A DNA stretch of 64,000 nt. Source: Hyaloscypha bicolor E (lineage: Eukaryota > Ascomycota > Leotiomycetes > Helotiales > Hyaloscyphaceae). Under the pieces are notes generated by a model. It did not search any database. It worked only from the letters and a program-made list of their open reading frames with translations, and was not told the DNA's origin. The translations under genes were made by a program, and so were the position numbers. Below are positions 43,180 through 55,458 of this stretch, one piece after another. Positions within the stretch are counted from its first letter, which is position 1, and each line of letters begins with the position of its first letter. The stretch covers positions 1 through 64,000 of the forward strand of contig NW_020194555.1 of NCBI RefSeq assembly GCF_002865645.1, given 5' to 3'.

Positions 43180-46100
43180 ATGGCGACCCCAATGGGCCCT
43201 CCAGTCCTTCCAGGCTACTCACTCCGCGTGCAGCTCTTCTCACCACTTGCGCATGCCTTGGGCGACAAGCCGATACGATGCTTTCGAGTTGTTACCAATC
43301 CCGAGGCTACGATACGGGAATTCTGCCAGGAAGCTTCACGGATTCATGAGATCAACTATGGAGAGTAGGTTCTGCTTCTGCGCAAGCTCCTCAAACCCCT
43401 CTGGCACCGAGTCTAACGCTCGACAGGCCACTTGCGATCAAAAAGGTGCAAGACGACCAGGAATTTGATATCACACAGAACGAGATTCTAGGACATCTCT
43501 TTACGAATACGGCTACCATCCGAGTGATTCAAGCTGCTGCGAACCCCAGCATCCGCGACTCTGTTCCTCCAACATCGGCCCTTCGATTCGATCCAAACGT
43601 AACTCGCAAGAGGGAAAGGGAGGGAAGTGTGCGACCTAATGGAACATCCCCGTCAAGTGCTTGGAAACCCAACAAGAGACAGAGGGTATCGGAACTGGAT
43701 CCAGACGAACCTCTACCATCCCGAGAAAATGAACCTGAGCGGAGGAATGGTCGTGCACCAGAAGTCAAGGTCATCCCCGATTCACAAGATGAGGGACCGA
43801 GTCCTAGGCAATTCAACCCTTCACGTCAAGTAAGACAAAACCTTCCTCGAATCCCAGAGACCGCTTCTCCATCACCTCCACCAGAAGTGCAACACTCCCC
43901 AAAACTTGCGAATGGCAACGCTGACCAGCATGGCATAAAGTCCGAGAAACAGAGTCAAAATGGTGTCTCGAACCACAGTACCGAAATGCAGAACTCAAGT
44001 CCCCTCGTACAAGCTTCGGAACGAGCACAATCAAACGGTTCACAAAGAGCGAAGAGTTCGAGCTATCATATTTCGAGACCTGCGGATCGCGGAACGTCAG
44101 TCTCCACTGCAGCCACCAGCCCATCTTCTGTTGACCAGCAAACCCCCACTCAGAATGGCCTCATATCAGCGAACAAGCGCAAGAGAACTGACCCTCCACC
44201 AAAACCACGCCCAAATGCAAATCGATCGACGAATGAGGATACCATCTACGACAGCATTGTGTCAGAGGATGAGGGCGCTGCGATTCTGAGAAAGAAGAAG
44301 TCGTCGTTGAAGATGCGGAATAGTCCGAGCAATGGTCTTCCTGGAATTGATTCAATTTGGTCCAACAACACATTCAATACGCCACCCAATGGAACCCGAC
44401 GCCCGGTTCGATCCCGGGAAGGTTCTTCAGCTGGCGAACTGCCTCTCACTCCAAACAGCAAAGAACGCGAAAAGAGACAACAAGAGAAAGGTGAGGCGGA
44501 CGAGGCTAAGAAAGCGCGAAGAGCTGCAGCAGAAGCTGCGGAACAACGAAGACTCGAGGCGGATGAGGCGCGGCAAGCTGAAGAAGCTCGCATTGCTAAG
44601 GAAGAACGGGCGAAGAGAGAACAGCAAGAACGGCTTGAGGTCGAGGAATCCCAACGAGAAGCGGCCAAACGACAATCTGTGATTGAAAAGGCAGCTCGCT
44701 TGCAAAAGGAGTGTGAGGAGAAGAGAGAAGCCGAGGAGCGAGTTGTTAAGGAAAAGGCCGAATCAGAACGGCTTGCAAAGAAGAAAGCAGAGGCTGAGGC
44801 AAAGAAGCTGCGAGAAGAGAAAGAAACAGAACGGCAAACACAGGCTGAAGAGGCTAAGAAGCTGGGTATGGTAGAAGAGAGAAAAATGCAGGAAAAACGA
44901 GCTGCTGAAGAGGCACTAAAGAAGAACTCAGCGTCACCCGAAGAGCAGAGACAAAGGCACCATTCATCACCCATTCTTCCTAGAGCAGCTCCTTCATCCG
45001 CGGCCAAGACCCAATCATCTACACCGTATATTCCGAGTGGTCGAAAATCAGCTCTCAAGTTCTCACTATCTTCTCAAGCCGTTAGCTCATCCCCAAGCTC
45101 TCCTGAGGTATCTCGAGGCGTTGGTATTGAAGCCCAGATGCCATTGCCGTCGAAAATGAACAGAAAGGTTTCTTTCGATCTTCATGAACGCAAAGAGACA
45201 GCGATCAAACCACCAACCAGGATCTTACCTCCAACAAAATCAGCGACACCCAAAGTTTCAGTGTCAAAAGTTTCAACTCCAGCTTCGAAAGACTTGACAC
45301 GGAAACTTTCACAGCAAGGATCTGGTAACCACCTCAAATCCTTTTTATCCAAGATGGCTAACCATGCTCACGTTCTAGTAGCACCAGTGAAGCACCTTAA
45401 TACCCCGATCCCGGTCCCTTCCGCTTTGAGACGATCTAGTTTGGAACGGAGCATAACGCCAATTGGACGTGCTGCAGTGATACCCCCGCCCAAAGTGCAA
45501 TCTCCGCAGATCACTAGAACGAAAATCACTCCTCCAACTCGTTCTGCATCACAAAAGAGTGAAACACCTGTGATCCCTCCTGAAAAGCGTATGTTTCATT
45601 CCGGTCTTGCTACACTCTTGAAAACATCTCCAATCATTGCTTGTGCCATATTTTATGTTCTGCATTGTTATTCTCGTTGCTTTTGCAAGTTGGTTGTCGA
45701 CGCGGCTAACATCTAGATAGTGATTGTAATCGAGGATAGTGCTAGTTCTGATTCAGATTCTGAAGAAGATATCCCTGCCGTAGTCAGCCCTGCCAAATTA
45801 GCAAAGTCCACTTCTCTGTCATCAAAACCAACTTTACCCACCCTGGTTGCCGCTAAGACGGAACAGTCGGAAGAGGAAGAGGAAGAAGAGATTGATGAGG
45901 ATGAAACACAGAGTCACAATCCTTCGACCCGTGACAGTCGGTCACCAGTCATCTACAGCCAACACACGAAGACAGAACCAGTGCCTGCTTTGCGACCTGC
46001 GCTCGAAAGCCACATCGGAAAGGACGGCGGTGACAATGAATCCTCTAAGAGCAGCTCGGAAGACTCGGAAGAAGAATTTAACGAGCCAACTCCGAAACCA

Positions 46101-46967
46101 AAGTCAAGGGAAGTCCCGATAAAAGATGCGGAAGGTGAAGAAAGCGAAGATTCGGAAGCTGAAGCTGAAGCCGCAAAAGCTGAAGCCCAGGACGTTGAGA
46201 TGGAGGATGATGAAGAGGAAGAAACGAGCGAGGAATCTGCATCTGAGTCTGAAGGCGAAGGCACTGAAGTCCAAGTCCCCAAGTCCAGTCCTCCGATTCT
46301 CCCTGCGGCCAAGCCTGCCAAAGTATCAGCGCCAAAGCCAACTCAAACCAATAACTGTAAGGTCTCTACCACACCAGAGGAATTGAGTACTCAAGACGAG
46401 ATCGATCAACAACTAACCTCTTCTGTGTATGAAGCCCGCTCGGCCATCAATTCTTCTGCAGTACCTTCCTCAAGTGCCATTAGACCGGCGTTCAAAGTGG
46501 GAGCCAGCCTGTCAGGCTTGAATTCCGCCAAACAACCACTCGGATCGAAGACCACGAAGCCTTCGACTACGACGAAGAGTTCGCAGCAACCGAAAGTCAA
46601 CATGGATAATGGAAGCGAAAGCGAGGAGGAGGAGGAGGAGGAAAGCGATGAACAGAGCACATATTCTTCTGACGAAGAACCGAGGAAACCAATAGCTACC
46701 AAATTCGCAATGAAATCTCAGCCGAAAGCAAAATACTCGGACTCGTCGGACGAGGATTCCTCCGAGAACGAGGACGAGAAATCCAAGGCACAAAAGGAGC
46801 TTACGGCGATGATTGAGGGCCTGGCGAATGGCGATAGCCAGGTTAGCCTGCCGAGTCCGAAGGCGTATCGAAGCTCGACGCAGCAGGAGGTCAAAAAGTA
46901 TGGGAAGAAAGGGGAGAAGAAGGTTGACAAGTATACTACTGGGTACAAGTTTTCAATGCCTAAGTGA
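43180..46967 (+). CDS. Nucleolar Dnt1/Net1-like protein
   Basis: Three exons (43180-43364, 43427-45588, 45721-46967) give 1197 residues. Residues ~1-115 resemble the ubiquitin-like N-terminal domain of Net1/Dnt1 proteins: LPGYSLRVQLF, IRCFRVVTNPEATIREFCQEA, FDITQNEILGHLF and IRVIQ. The rest is long and disordered: basic and Ser/Pro-rich to about residue 390, then a highly charged Glu/Lys/Arg/Ala helix (about 400-570) that should form a coiled coil, then Ser/Thr/Pro/Lys-rich sequence, then strongly acidic Ser/Glu/Asp tracts in exon 3 (SDSDSEED and EEEEEEESDE). Yeast Net1 and Dnt1 bind rDNA silencing and mitotic-exit phosphatase machinery in the nucleolus; the same role is inferred. Intron 2 uses the second AG (GATAG), because only this keeps the frame. 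Confidence 0.8.
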
Positions 46968-48076
46968 GCTTACTTTGTATGTTTGGAGATTTGGAGCTCC
47001 TGGATATGAGCTTGGCAATGAGGGTGAAGGAATGTTCATAGATTCTGATATGAAAGCAAGGAGAGTGGGGTAAGGTTGACTTGGCTCGTGTGTACAGGGA
47101 TAATTATTCAGCCTTGGATGTCGTCGGATACCAGATTCAGAATTGATGAGCTTGTTGAGGTAACTCCTTTTCTTCTTTCGCGTCTTGTGATTAGAATCCG
47201 CTTATTTCTGTGGCAAGTACTACTCCGAGCCGCAGTCAGAGTCATTCCGAACTCAGTTACCTGCTTCATGAGATGTCGAGGTTGATACTTTGCCAAGCCT
47301 CCTTGCTCCAGGCAATCATTCGCAGCAATGTTGTACATTTTAATTTACAAAGCCTTTAAGCCAATCTTTTGGCGAACTGGCCTATGCCAATTGATTTGGA
47401 TGCTTACACATACTCGGCTTACGTCTCACAACAGCTCTGCTTCTCTACAGACAGGGACCTTCTTCCTCAGCCTTGCGCCAAATTGGGTTTTGCCTTTCTA
47501 TTGCTTTATTCTTGCAGCTGCATGACGTCCGCACGAGGTGCAACTCAATGTTTGGTGATGCCATCATAGCTTTTGGCAGGAAACCATCCACCAAGTCATG
47601 AACTCCGAACTCCGCGAGCACAGCACTCCCTATCCCCGGCCCCTGCCTTTGGGCAGTGCGTCCCCGTGGATTCACTGACCTTCAGCAGTGGCGCAGCTTA
47701 TTTCGCGGATCCATTCTGTTCATCGGTTCTTCGTTGACAAAGCCGAGGTCTTGGGGTTCTGGAGTAGAACTGAGAGAGTGTTCCTAATTGGACCGCTCGC
47801 TTCTCTGTCAGCGATGTTTGGAGTGATATATAACATTCACCTTTTCAAGACGGGTTCTGGTATGTTGTGTTCGATACTGTTCTTGGAGTTCTCTTTCCTC
47901 GTCTTTTTCCTTCCACACTCGTCTCTTTTCTCACAAATACATCTTCCCCCTCGCGACCCTTGGACGAAGTGGAAGAACTCCTCACCTGTTCTTCCATCGT
48001 CCCTTCGATTCCTGTACTAGGTGGACGATTCTTCAACTCTTTTGACAGCGCTCCTTCGATTTCCGGAGCCCCCGTT
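46968..48076. other. Intergenic, no supported gene
   Basis: About 1.1 kb between two plus-strand genes. Open frames (for example 47688-48020) show no recognisable protein. The pyrimidine-rich 47900-48070 stretch probably includes the 5' leader of the carboxypeptidase. Confidence 0.5.
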
Positions 48077-50236
48077 ATGAAGGTCTTCTTCGGGTTCCTT
48101 CTGGCCTTGGCCGCCACAGCACTGGGTGGTTTCCCTCCGAAGCCACAAGGTGTGACTATAGTCAACTCTAAGAGAACTCCTGGTGTATCGATCACTTACA
48201 AAGAGGTATGTTCTAACGTGTCTGTGATTCTTCTGCGATCTCTTCTTTTCCAATTTTTCAGTTGGGACGAACCTCCGATGCTTGCCCGATCTCTTTGCAA
48301 TTCCCATTGGGACGGCTCGGGCTCGGACTGTTTTTGATGCTTACCAAATCTCGTTTGAAATTACAATTGCGCAAGCTCTGACATTGGTACTGGTCACACG
48401 TTGACTGACCGAATCTAGACACACTTCTGCGAGACTACAGCCGGAGTCAAATCACACAGCGGCTATGTTCACCTCCCAGCCTCTGTCCTCCAACAATCAT
48501 ACAACAACTCCATGTTTTTCTGGTACTTCGAAGCTCGCAAGAATCCCCAAAACGCTCCCCTGATAATCTACCTCGCTGGTGGTGTTGGCGAGAGCTCAAT
48601 GTTCGGTGCCACGATGATGGGCGGACCTTGCTACATCAACGACGATGCCAACAGCACCACTCTCAATCCCTGGTCCTTTAACAACGAGGCCAATGTGCTT
48701 TACATTGACCAGCCAGTACAGACCGGCTTTTCTTATGATGTACTCGTCAATGGGACCCTCGATCAAATGCAACAACCGGGTGGATACTCTGTAGCTGACT
48801 TCTCGTCTGGTGTTCCTGAGACTAATGCTACGTTCTTGGTTGGAACTTTTCCCAGCCAGATGGAGAGCCAAACTGCAAACAGTTCGGTTGATGCATCTCA
48901 TGTGTTGTATCACTTTACCCAGGCTTTTGTTAATGAGTAAGCACTTTCCTCCTTTTCGAGCTTTTGCAACTAACAAAGCTGCAAGTTTCCCGAAGTACAA
49001 AACCAAAAACAAGAAGATCAATCTTTGGGCCAATTCGGTAGGTTCCCTGAGCCCTCGTCACTGATGCCGAGTTTCTGATTTATTTAGTGGGGTGGCTTCT
49101 ACGGTCCTTCAACACTTGCTTATTTCGAGATACAAAATGAGCTCCTCAAAAGCATTTCCAGCAACCCCCAAAAGTACTCAATCCTCGACGTTGATACCCT
49201 CGGTCTCTTGAACGGCTGTGTTGACACCCTCATCGAGCAACCATTCTACCCTCTCTACCTGCTGAACAACACGTACCTCCCCCTCATCACGGAGCAGAAC
49301 TACACCGACCGTATAGACGCATTCGCAACTCCGGGCGAGGGCTGCAAAGACCTCATCAATATGTGTCGAGGAAACGCCGCCCTCCTGGACCCTCAGTTCC
49401 TCGGCACGAACCAAATCGTCAACGACATCTGTAATATCACCTTTCTCACCTGCTTTGCGGACGTGCAAGGAGGCAGCGACATCCCGAACGCCACCGACCC
49501 CAACGCACTCCATCGCAGCGCCTTCGACATCTCGCACTTCCAGCCTGAAGCCTATCCCTACACCCACATCTCTACGTTCTTCAATCGCGAATGGGTCCAA
49601 TCTTCTCTCGGCGTTCCACTGAATTTCTCTGCCTTCTCGAATGCGGTGTGGAGCTACCCCTATGGAGCCTTTGCGAAGACTGCTGACGGTATCCGTGGCA
49701 ACAAGTCGAACATCGAATACCTGCTTTTGCGGGGCAAGAAAGTCGTGCTTGTATACGGCGACCGTGATTACCGCTGCAACTGGCTCGGTGCGGAAGCTAT
49801 CTCCAAGTCCGTCTCCTTCCCTGGGCAAGAAAGGTTCAAGCAAAGTGGATATGCAGAGGTGGTTGTCAACAGCATTTACATCGGTGGTGTCACACGACAA
49901 GCTGAGAACCTTGCTTTCGTTCGGGTCTTTGATGCTGGGCATTACCCACATGCTTCTCAGCCTGAGACGGTGTACAGGATTCTGGAACGCAGCTTGAAGA
50001 ACGTGGATGTTGCGACGGGCAATGAGAAAGCTGGTAAGGGCTGTGGATATCAGACGAAGGGTCCGGGCGACGCTTGGGGTTGGAGAAATGTCCTGCCGAA
50101 GAGTCCCGAGCCTATCTGCTCGACGTGGTATGCTGATATCACTTGTAGTGATGAGCAGTATGCTGCGTTGGAGGATGGCAGCGCGGTTGTGGAGCATGAT
50201 TTGGTGGTTAGCCCTGCTGGAGCTGTTTTCAATTGA
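48077..50236 (+). CDS. Secreted serine carboxypeptidase (S10 family)
   Basis: Four exons (48077-48205, 48419-48936, 48986-49037, 49088-50236; introns 213, 49 and 50 bp) give 615 residues. The signal peptide is MKVFFGFLLALAATALGGF. S10 hallmarks are present: the substrate-recognition block WYFEARKNPQNAPLIIYLAGG with GPCYIN; INLWANSWGGFYGP, where the catalytic Ser sits at the exon 3-4 junction; VLVYGDRDYRCNW with the catalytic Asp; and FDAGHYPHASQPE with the catalytic His. The Ser motif is ANSWGG instead of the common GESYGG, which is a divergent subgroup. It should remove C-terminal residues in acidic surroundings, secreted or vacuolar. Several N-glycosylation sites (NST, NGT, NAT) are visible. 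No GPI signal is seen. Confidence 0.93.
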
Positions 50237-50414
50237 GGAATAGTTCGTTGCGGATACTGTATGGTCGAGAGAGCGTGTTAGATGCACTAGCAAAGACTGA
50301 GCAAGTAGAAATCTCATGATCAATCAGAGCAGAGTAATAATAATTCATTGAGCAGAGAGCATCGCATGGACTTGAGTAGTAAAGCCCGCCCAGATCTGAG
50401 GAGTGGTAGCCGTG

Positions 50415-52829
50415 CTAGAAAGTCCCAGATTGCGAGAAATCCATGTTCCAGAATCCACTAATTACTTGATTTTCCCCGAGATACGTCCCCAGGAATGCCG
50501 ACATGGGGAGCAAGTCATCCTGCATACTCTCGAACCCGCCAGCTGCATCGAATTCAAGCATGGTATTGTGGTCACTTGTACCCATGAGAGGGAATGTAAT
50601 GGAATCATCTTCCTGGTTATAGGATCCAAAAGAGTTCTGTGTTGACCGGACGAAGGCTGTGGCAAACCTCAGGAAGGCTTTGCAGTCTTCGTATAACTGG
50701 TTGGTTGCTACGGAAATGTTTCGCCCTGCTTCGAGTGTTTGCAGAACTTGGCTTAGAAGCTCGACGTCGCCCTGGCTGTGTGATGCGATTGAGTGGGTGA
50801 AGACGACGAGAAATGGAGTGAAGGAGGAGAAAAGTAGAACCCTAAACATTGAGTATTGTGCCTCCGGTGGAAAGGATTGGGGAACTTACCAACCAGAATA
50901 TACTCGCATGCTTGGTGTTTTATTTGCAGACAATTTCGCGCAATTCTCTACGTGGCATTGCAAAGCCATCCTTGCTGCTTGATATCTTTCGGAGCTGATG
51001 TGTGTAGCAGCTGCTGGTGAAGTTTTCGCCCCGTATAAGAGCGTCAAAATATAGTAATAGAAGAAGTCAGACCAGCTGATGATGAGGTCCAAGTCGTTGC
51101 TATCTTGTGCATGTTGTGTATCAATCTATTAAAGTCAGTCCCTTGAGTACAATCACTATATGGGAAGTGGGCTTTACCCTTTTCAAGCCAACGTGCCAAG
51201 CAAAAAGACTAGAAGCCCGCTCGTCAATTATCCTCGATCTGATCTCTGGCGATTGGCGTCGAGCTCTCGCTGAGTACAGCTCATCATACATCTGGCCTTG
51301 CAACTTACAAAGCTCAATAAATGCAACCAACACCTTGTCCCAAGCGCAGAAGCTCAGGTCTCGATTGAGGACGAAGATTTCCACATCAATATCATAATCT
51401 GGGAAACTTGATGCACGGCCAAGATTGAGAGACATGATCTTGTCGATCATGTATAGCATCCAGAAGACGTGACGCTTGGCATCTGCGAGCTCAGGCGGGC
51501 CGCGGGCAACTTCGGCTTCTCTATGGTAACCTAGGCTTTGACACAGTCTGGCGCCGGTGGAGACGATGGCCCAGCAGAGTGCTGGTCGGGCATCAGCCTG
51601 TGCTTTCATTGCCTGTTTTAAGGAATGTTAGACAGATTAACGCGGGCAGAAGCATGGCTCACCCCCATCATCAAACACTGAATATTCTCTAACGTTGGTG
51701 TTACCAGACATTCGTACTCCTGAATCCCATCACAGAAGTTCTTCTCGCATAGCTTGGCGTATGCTGCACACTCCGAACTTGAGAGGTCCGGACTATTCTC
51801 TTGGCTGTAAGTATCGAGGAGATAGAATAGGAGGCCGTTGAGGAGCGTAATTTCTCCTTTTGAACATGGTCTTGTGGGAAAATAGACTTTCTTGCATAAA
51901 TCCTCGAGCATCATGTGATCTCTGAAGCCATTATGCAAGATCACTGCAGGTAGTTTCACTAGTTACAGATCAGTTAAGGAAATTTGAGCTGACTAAGTCC
52001 TGGGTACTGACCTGCCGCTTTCTTTAAAGCAGCAATAACTACAGATACTGGTGGGAGTTCAACATTCTGGGTTGACAATCTCGAAGATGAGCAAGGAAAA
52101 TAAAGATGATTGACCGACGACGGAACATTTTGGCCTTGCAAGCGGGACTTCAGTGATACCAAAGACGACTGTATCTCCATGTTAAATTCGGTGACATTCG
52201 CTTCTTCCGCTGAGAGCTCCGCTGAAATTGATGCTTGTGCTGACTGATTGTTGAAAGACGGTTCATTCTGGAAAATTGTGGTCGCCCCGGACGAAGCGTT
52301 GCGCTCAGTAGCCACTACATGAATCTCGAAGGGTGATTTCGGTTCCTGCTGACTCTGTTCGAGCTTTCCAAGTCTGTCTTTTATTTCGTTGAGAGTCTCC
52401 TGGATGAGGCTGAAGTGGCTTTCTTCACTAGACGAAGTGAACGCTGGTTGAGCAAGCTGGGTAGCCGGAGGCACATTCGCTGGAGTTTCCGCCGTAGTTG
52501 CAGTTGATGTGACTCCACAAGTCAAATGAGCAGTTCGACAGCTTGAGCATGGCGAGGTCTTATCACAACGAATCTGTAGAAGTGTTAGCTTCCGTACTCT
52601 GGTCGCGCGACGTGGCTGATAGACAGTCTATGACCTTTCTGATTCTGCAATTTCCGCACTATCACCCAAAGATGTACTTAATTAGCCGACTAATTTGCAA
52701 CGGATCTCAAATAGTGCATACCGACTTAGGGAGAAATGAGGTGTCACGCCGGGACGGCTTGCTAACCCTGTCTCCTACCCTGGTCGCTTTAGTTCTCTCG
52801 GCGGAGCCGTTCCTGGCTGAGATGTCCAT
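50415..52829 (-). CDS. Zn2Cys6 fungal transcription factor
   Basis: Seven exons (52829-52722, 52658-52635, 52573-52012, 51958-51663, 51612-51178, 51125-50890, 50841-50415) give 695 residues. The zinc cluster (residues 37-63, CX2CX6CX5CX2CX6C) is assembled from exons 2 and 3: CGNCRIRK from a 24-nt exon, then IRCDKTSPCSSCRTAHLTC. A short coiled coil (EIKDRLGKLEQ) follows. The middle holds the fungal-specific regulatory domain, with ALCWAIVSTGARLCQSLGYHRE and AKRHVFWMLYMIDKIMSLNLGRASSF. Start choice: the ATG at 52829 (MDISARNGSAERTKATR) is preferred; an in-frame ATG at 53000 would add 57 residues. The target pathway is unknown. The divergent ERG4 gene nearby makes a sterol link possible but unsupported. 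Confidence 0.92.
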
Positions 52830-53409
52830 CTGGGTTATTCCTTGAAGGATGGAACATGAAAACTTTTGGATATTGGGATGAACATTTGCAAAGGTACCGG
52901 GAGTTGAGAAATTGAAGAGTTGGTTAGCGCGGATGCCGTGAGACGCGTGCCCCGCGCGGAATCCGCGAAGCGAACCCCCTATTACATAATGTGGGGCCAT
53001 AGAAAATATCTACGGGCAATTTATGGCAACATCTCAGGCTCAAGAGTAGTGAGGTGTAAGCTTGTAACCTAACGAGTAAGATTCGCCTTCCCGCGGAGTG
53101 CGCGGAGCCATCATCTCAGGCGCTCAAAGCAATCCCATAATTTGCTGGGGTTTAATCGTTCAGCTTTGTGGATGGTAAGACATTGGAGGATACATATATG
53201 CATCTTGCCCCCAGAACAGAAGAATAGTAAACACTTTCTCCGCCCTCGATCTTGAGAGTCTTGGGTTCAAGTTTTCGTTCCAGGCCACATCTGTCACCAT
53301 GTCTACAGGTCCTCAAGTGTGTTCCTTTTCTGGCGATCTGCGGAGGTACAGCCTTCTTCTCAAAGTTTTCTCCTAAGCTAACGAGACACTACTTGCACAA
53401 AGAAAGGAA
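52830..53409. promoter_or_regulatory. Divergent region between the Zn2Cys6 regulator and ERG4
   Basis: About 580 bp holding both promoters. An alternative upstream start for ERG4 (ATG at 53299, intron 53317-53406) lies here. No CGG triplet pair convincing enough to call a binding site was seen. Confidence 0.4.
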
Positions 53410-55060
53410 ATGATATTACTGGGCCCGAGATCTCATCTACAAGACCAGACTACATATCAAAACTCACCAACACATATTACTCGAACATACCCTCTCTCAC
53501 GAAACACCTCCCTGAAGACCAGCAACCCGAACATCGAATCTGTCGTAGATGGATGGCAGCCAGGGAAAGACCCCAGAGTAGATCATTCTGGCCATTTCGA
53601 GTTCTGTGGCTCTTGGGGAACAGGTGCCATGATGGTCGGATTTCCGTTGCTGATGTATTACATGTGGATCGGTGCAACATTCTACAAAGGACACTTCCCG
53701 GCACCTACTTCCACTCAGTCTTTTGCCAGCTTCTGCAGACACCTGGCGAATTTGGTATACGAGCATGCATTTCCAACTTTGCGAGCCTGGAAGATCTACT
53801 GGTCGTTCTTCCTCGTTGAATCCGCGTTTTACTGCTTCCTCCCTGGCGTTCAAGGTTTTGGAAAGCCTCTAGATCACGAAGGAGGAAAACAGCTCAAGTA
53901 CCATTGCAGTGCCGTCTGGTCTTTTTATATCACCATCCTACTCACTGCAGGTTTACATTGCACAGGACTCTTCAAGCTCTACACTATCATAGACGAATTT
54001 GGTCCGATACTCTCAGTCGCCATTCTTTCGGGGTTTCTCGTGGCGATTGTTGCATACATCTCTGCCCGGAGTCGCGATGCTCAACACAGAATGACTGGGT
54101 ACTTTGTGTATGACTTTTTCATGGGATCTGAGTTGAACCCCAGAATCGGTCCCCTCGATTTCAAGATGTTTTTCATGGTTCGCATCCCGTGGTTTATTTT
54201 GTTTGCAATATCCTGTGCTACGGCCGCCAAACAGTATGAGTTTTATGGACATGTTTCTGCAGAAGTCGTGTTCTTGGTTGGAGCTCATTTCTTCTACACG
54301 AATGCATGTGCGAAGGGTGAGGAATGTATCATGACGACTTGGTTGGTCTCCTCCTTTCCGAATCTTCCTCCTTCCAAAGGAATTTAAGCAAACCGACAAG
54401 CACGAATCAAAGCTGACAAAATGAAGGGACATTTACTATGAGAAATGGGGCTTCATGCTCATCTTCTGGAACTTGGCTGGAGTCCCTTTCAGTTATTGCC
54501 ACTGCACGCTTTACTTCGCCAATCACCTCGACACTTCATCAGACTGGTCCATTCCCGCGATGCGAACTCCAGCTCTGATCATTCTCTTCACATCATACCT
54601 CTTCGTATATTGGATTTGGGACACCACCGGTAGCCAAAAGAATAGGTTCAGAGCACGAGAACGTGGAAAATTTGTGCCGAGGAAAACATTTCCCCAACTC
54701 CCATGGCAAACACTTCAAAATCCTCGAATTATCACAACCAAAAATGGCGATACGATTCTTGTCGATGGCTGGTATGGATATACTCGGAAAATACACTATA
54801 CTTGCGATGTCTACTTTGCGCTTTCTTGGGGCGTGGTGACTGGATTTGACAGCCCCTTTCCTTGGTTTTATCCAGTTTTCTTTACGGTAATGATCTTGCA
54901 CCGAGCTCGCAGAGATATCCAGAGGTGCAGAGCAAAATATGGGGAGAGCTGGACCGAGTATGAGAAGCTTGTTCCCTACTTGTTTATGCCGGTATGTTTT
55001 ACTCTCCTGCCGATTGCTCAAAATCAAGGTACTGATATGAGAAACTAGTATGTTATCTAG
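53410..55060 (+). CDS. ERG4: Delta24(28)-sterol reductase (ergosterol synthesis, last step)
   Basis: Exons 53410-54341, 54427-54991 and 55049-55060 give 502 residues. Both sterol-reductase signatures are present: [16 protein letters not shown], and [16 protein letters not shown]. The N-terminal core [20 protein letters not shown] and [11 protein letters not shown] mark the Erg4 branch rather than Erg24. The last exon is 12 nt and encodes YVI then stop, the conserved end of the family. The enzyme reduces the side-chain double bond to make ergosterol in the ER membrane; 8-9 hydrophobic segments are visible. Intron 1 (85 bp) has an unusual GTTGGT donor but a good GCTGAC branch. The true start is uncertain: residues before about 40 have no family support, and another frame over 53403-53520 also looks protein-like. 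Confidence 0.9.
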
Positions 55061-55458
55061 TTTCAACTGCAGGGGTGGGATCGACTATCGGACATTATAC
55101 TTGTTTGGTAATAGGACGCGAACGTGGAAGAAGAGACAGCAAATCGCATTGAATGTTGTACGAAGCACGGCGTGGGTTGAATGAGGGGTTGTTATTAGGA
55201 AATTATGCTGCAAGACGTAAGAACTGAATAGCTGGTACTTGGAGTATCGCCATCCTTTTGAAACTATGCAACTTTAAGAGCATGACTTCTATGTCTGGCA
55301 AATAATTGTGCCGCTCAAACTTAGAGAGTTTATGGGCTAAAAGATCGCATTTCAGCAACTATAAGACAAATTCAAATCCAATTTCCAAGAATGTATTGAC
55401 GTCTTGTACAACCAGATCATTCCATATGACCGAACGGCAACTGGAAATGCGATATCTC
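55061..55458. other. Convergent 3' intergenic region
   Basis: About 400 bp between the ends of ERG4 and the HET gene. Nothing was recognised. Confidence 0.5.

Noticed and set aside
44246..45058. 270-codon minus-strand frame rich in Ser and Phe
   Set aside because: Antisense to the Glu/Lys/Arg-rich coiled coil of the Dnt1-like gene; its composition is the expected mirror image.
49178..50323. 381-codon open frame on the minus strand
   Set aside because: Exactly antisense to the last carboxypeptidase exon; the plus strand carries the S10 catalytic motifs, and the minus frame has no domain.
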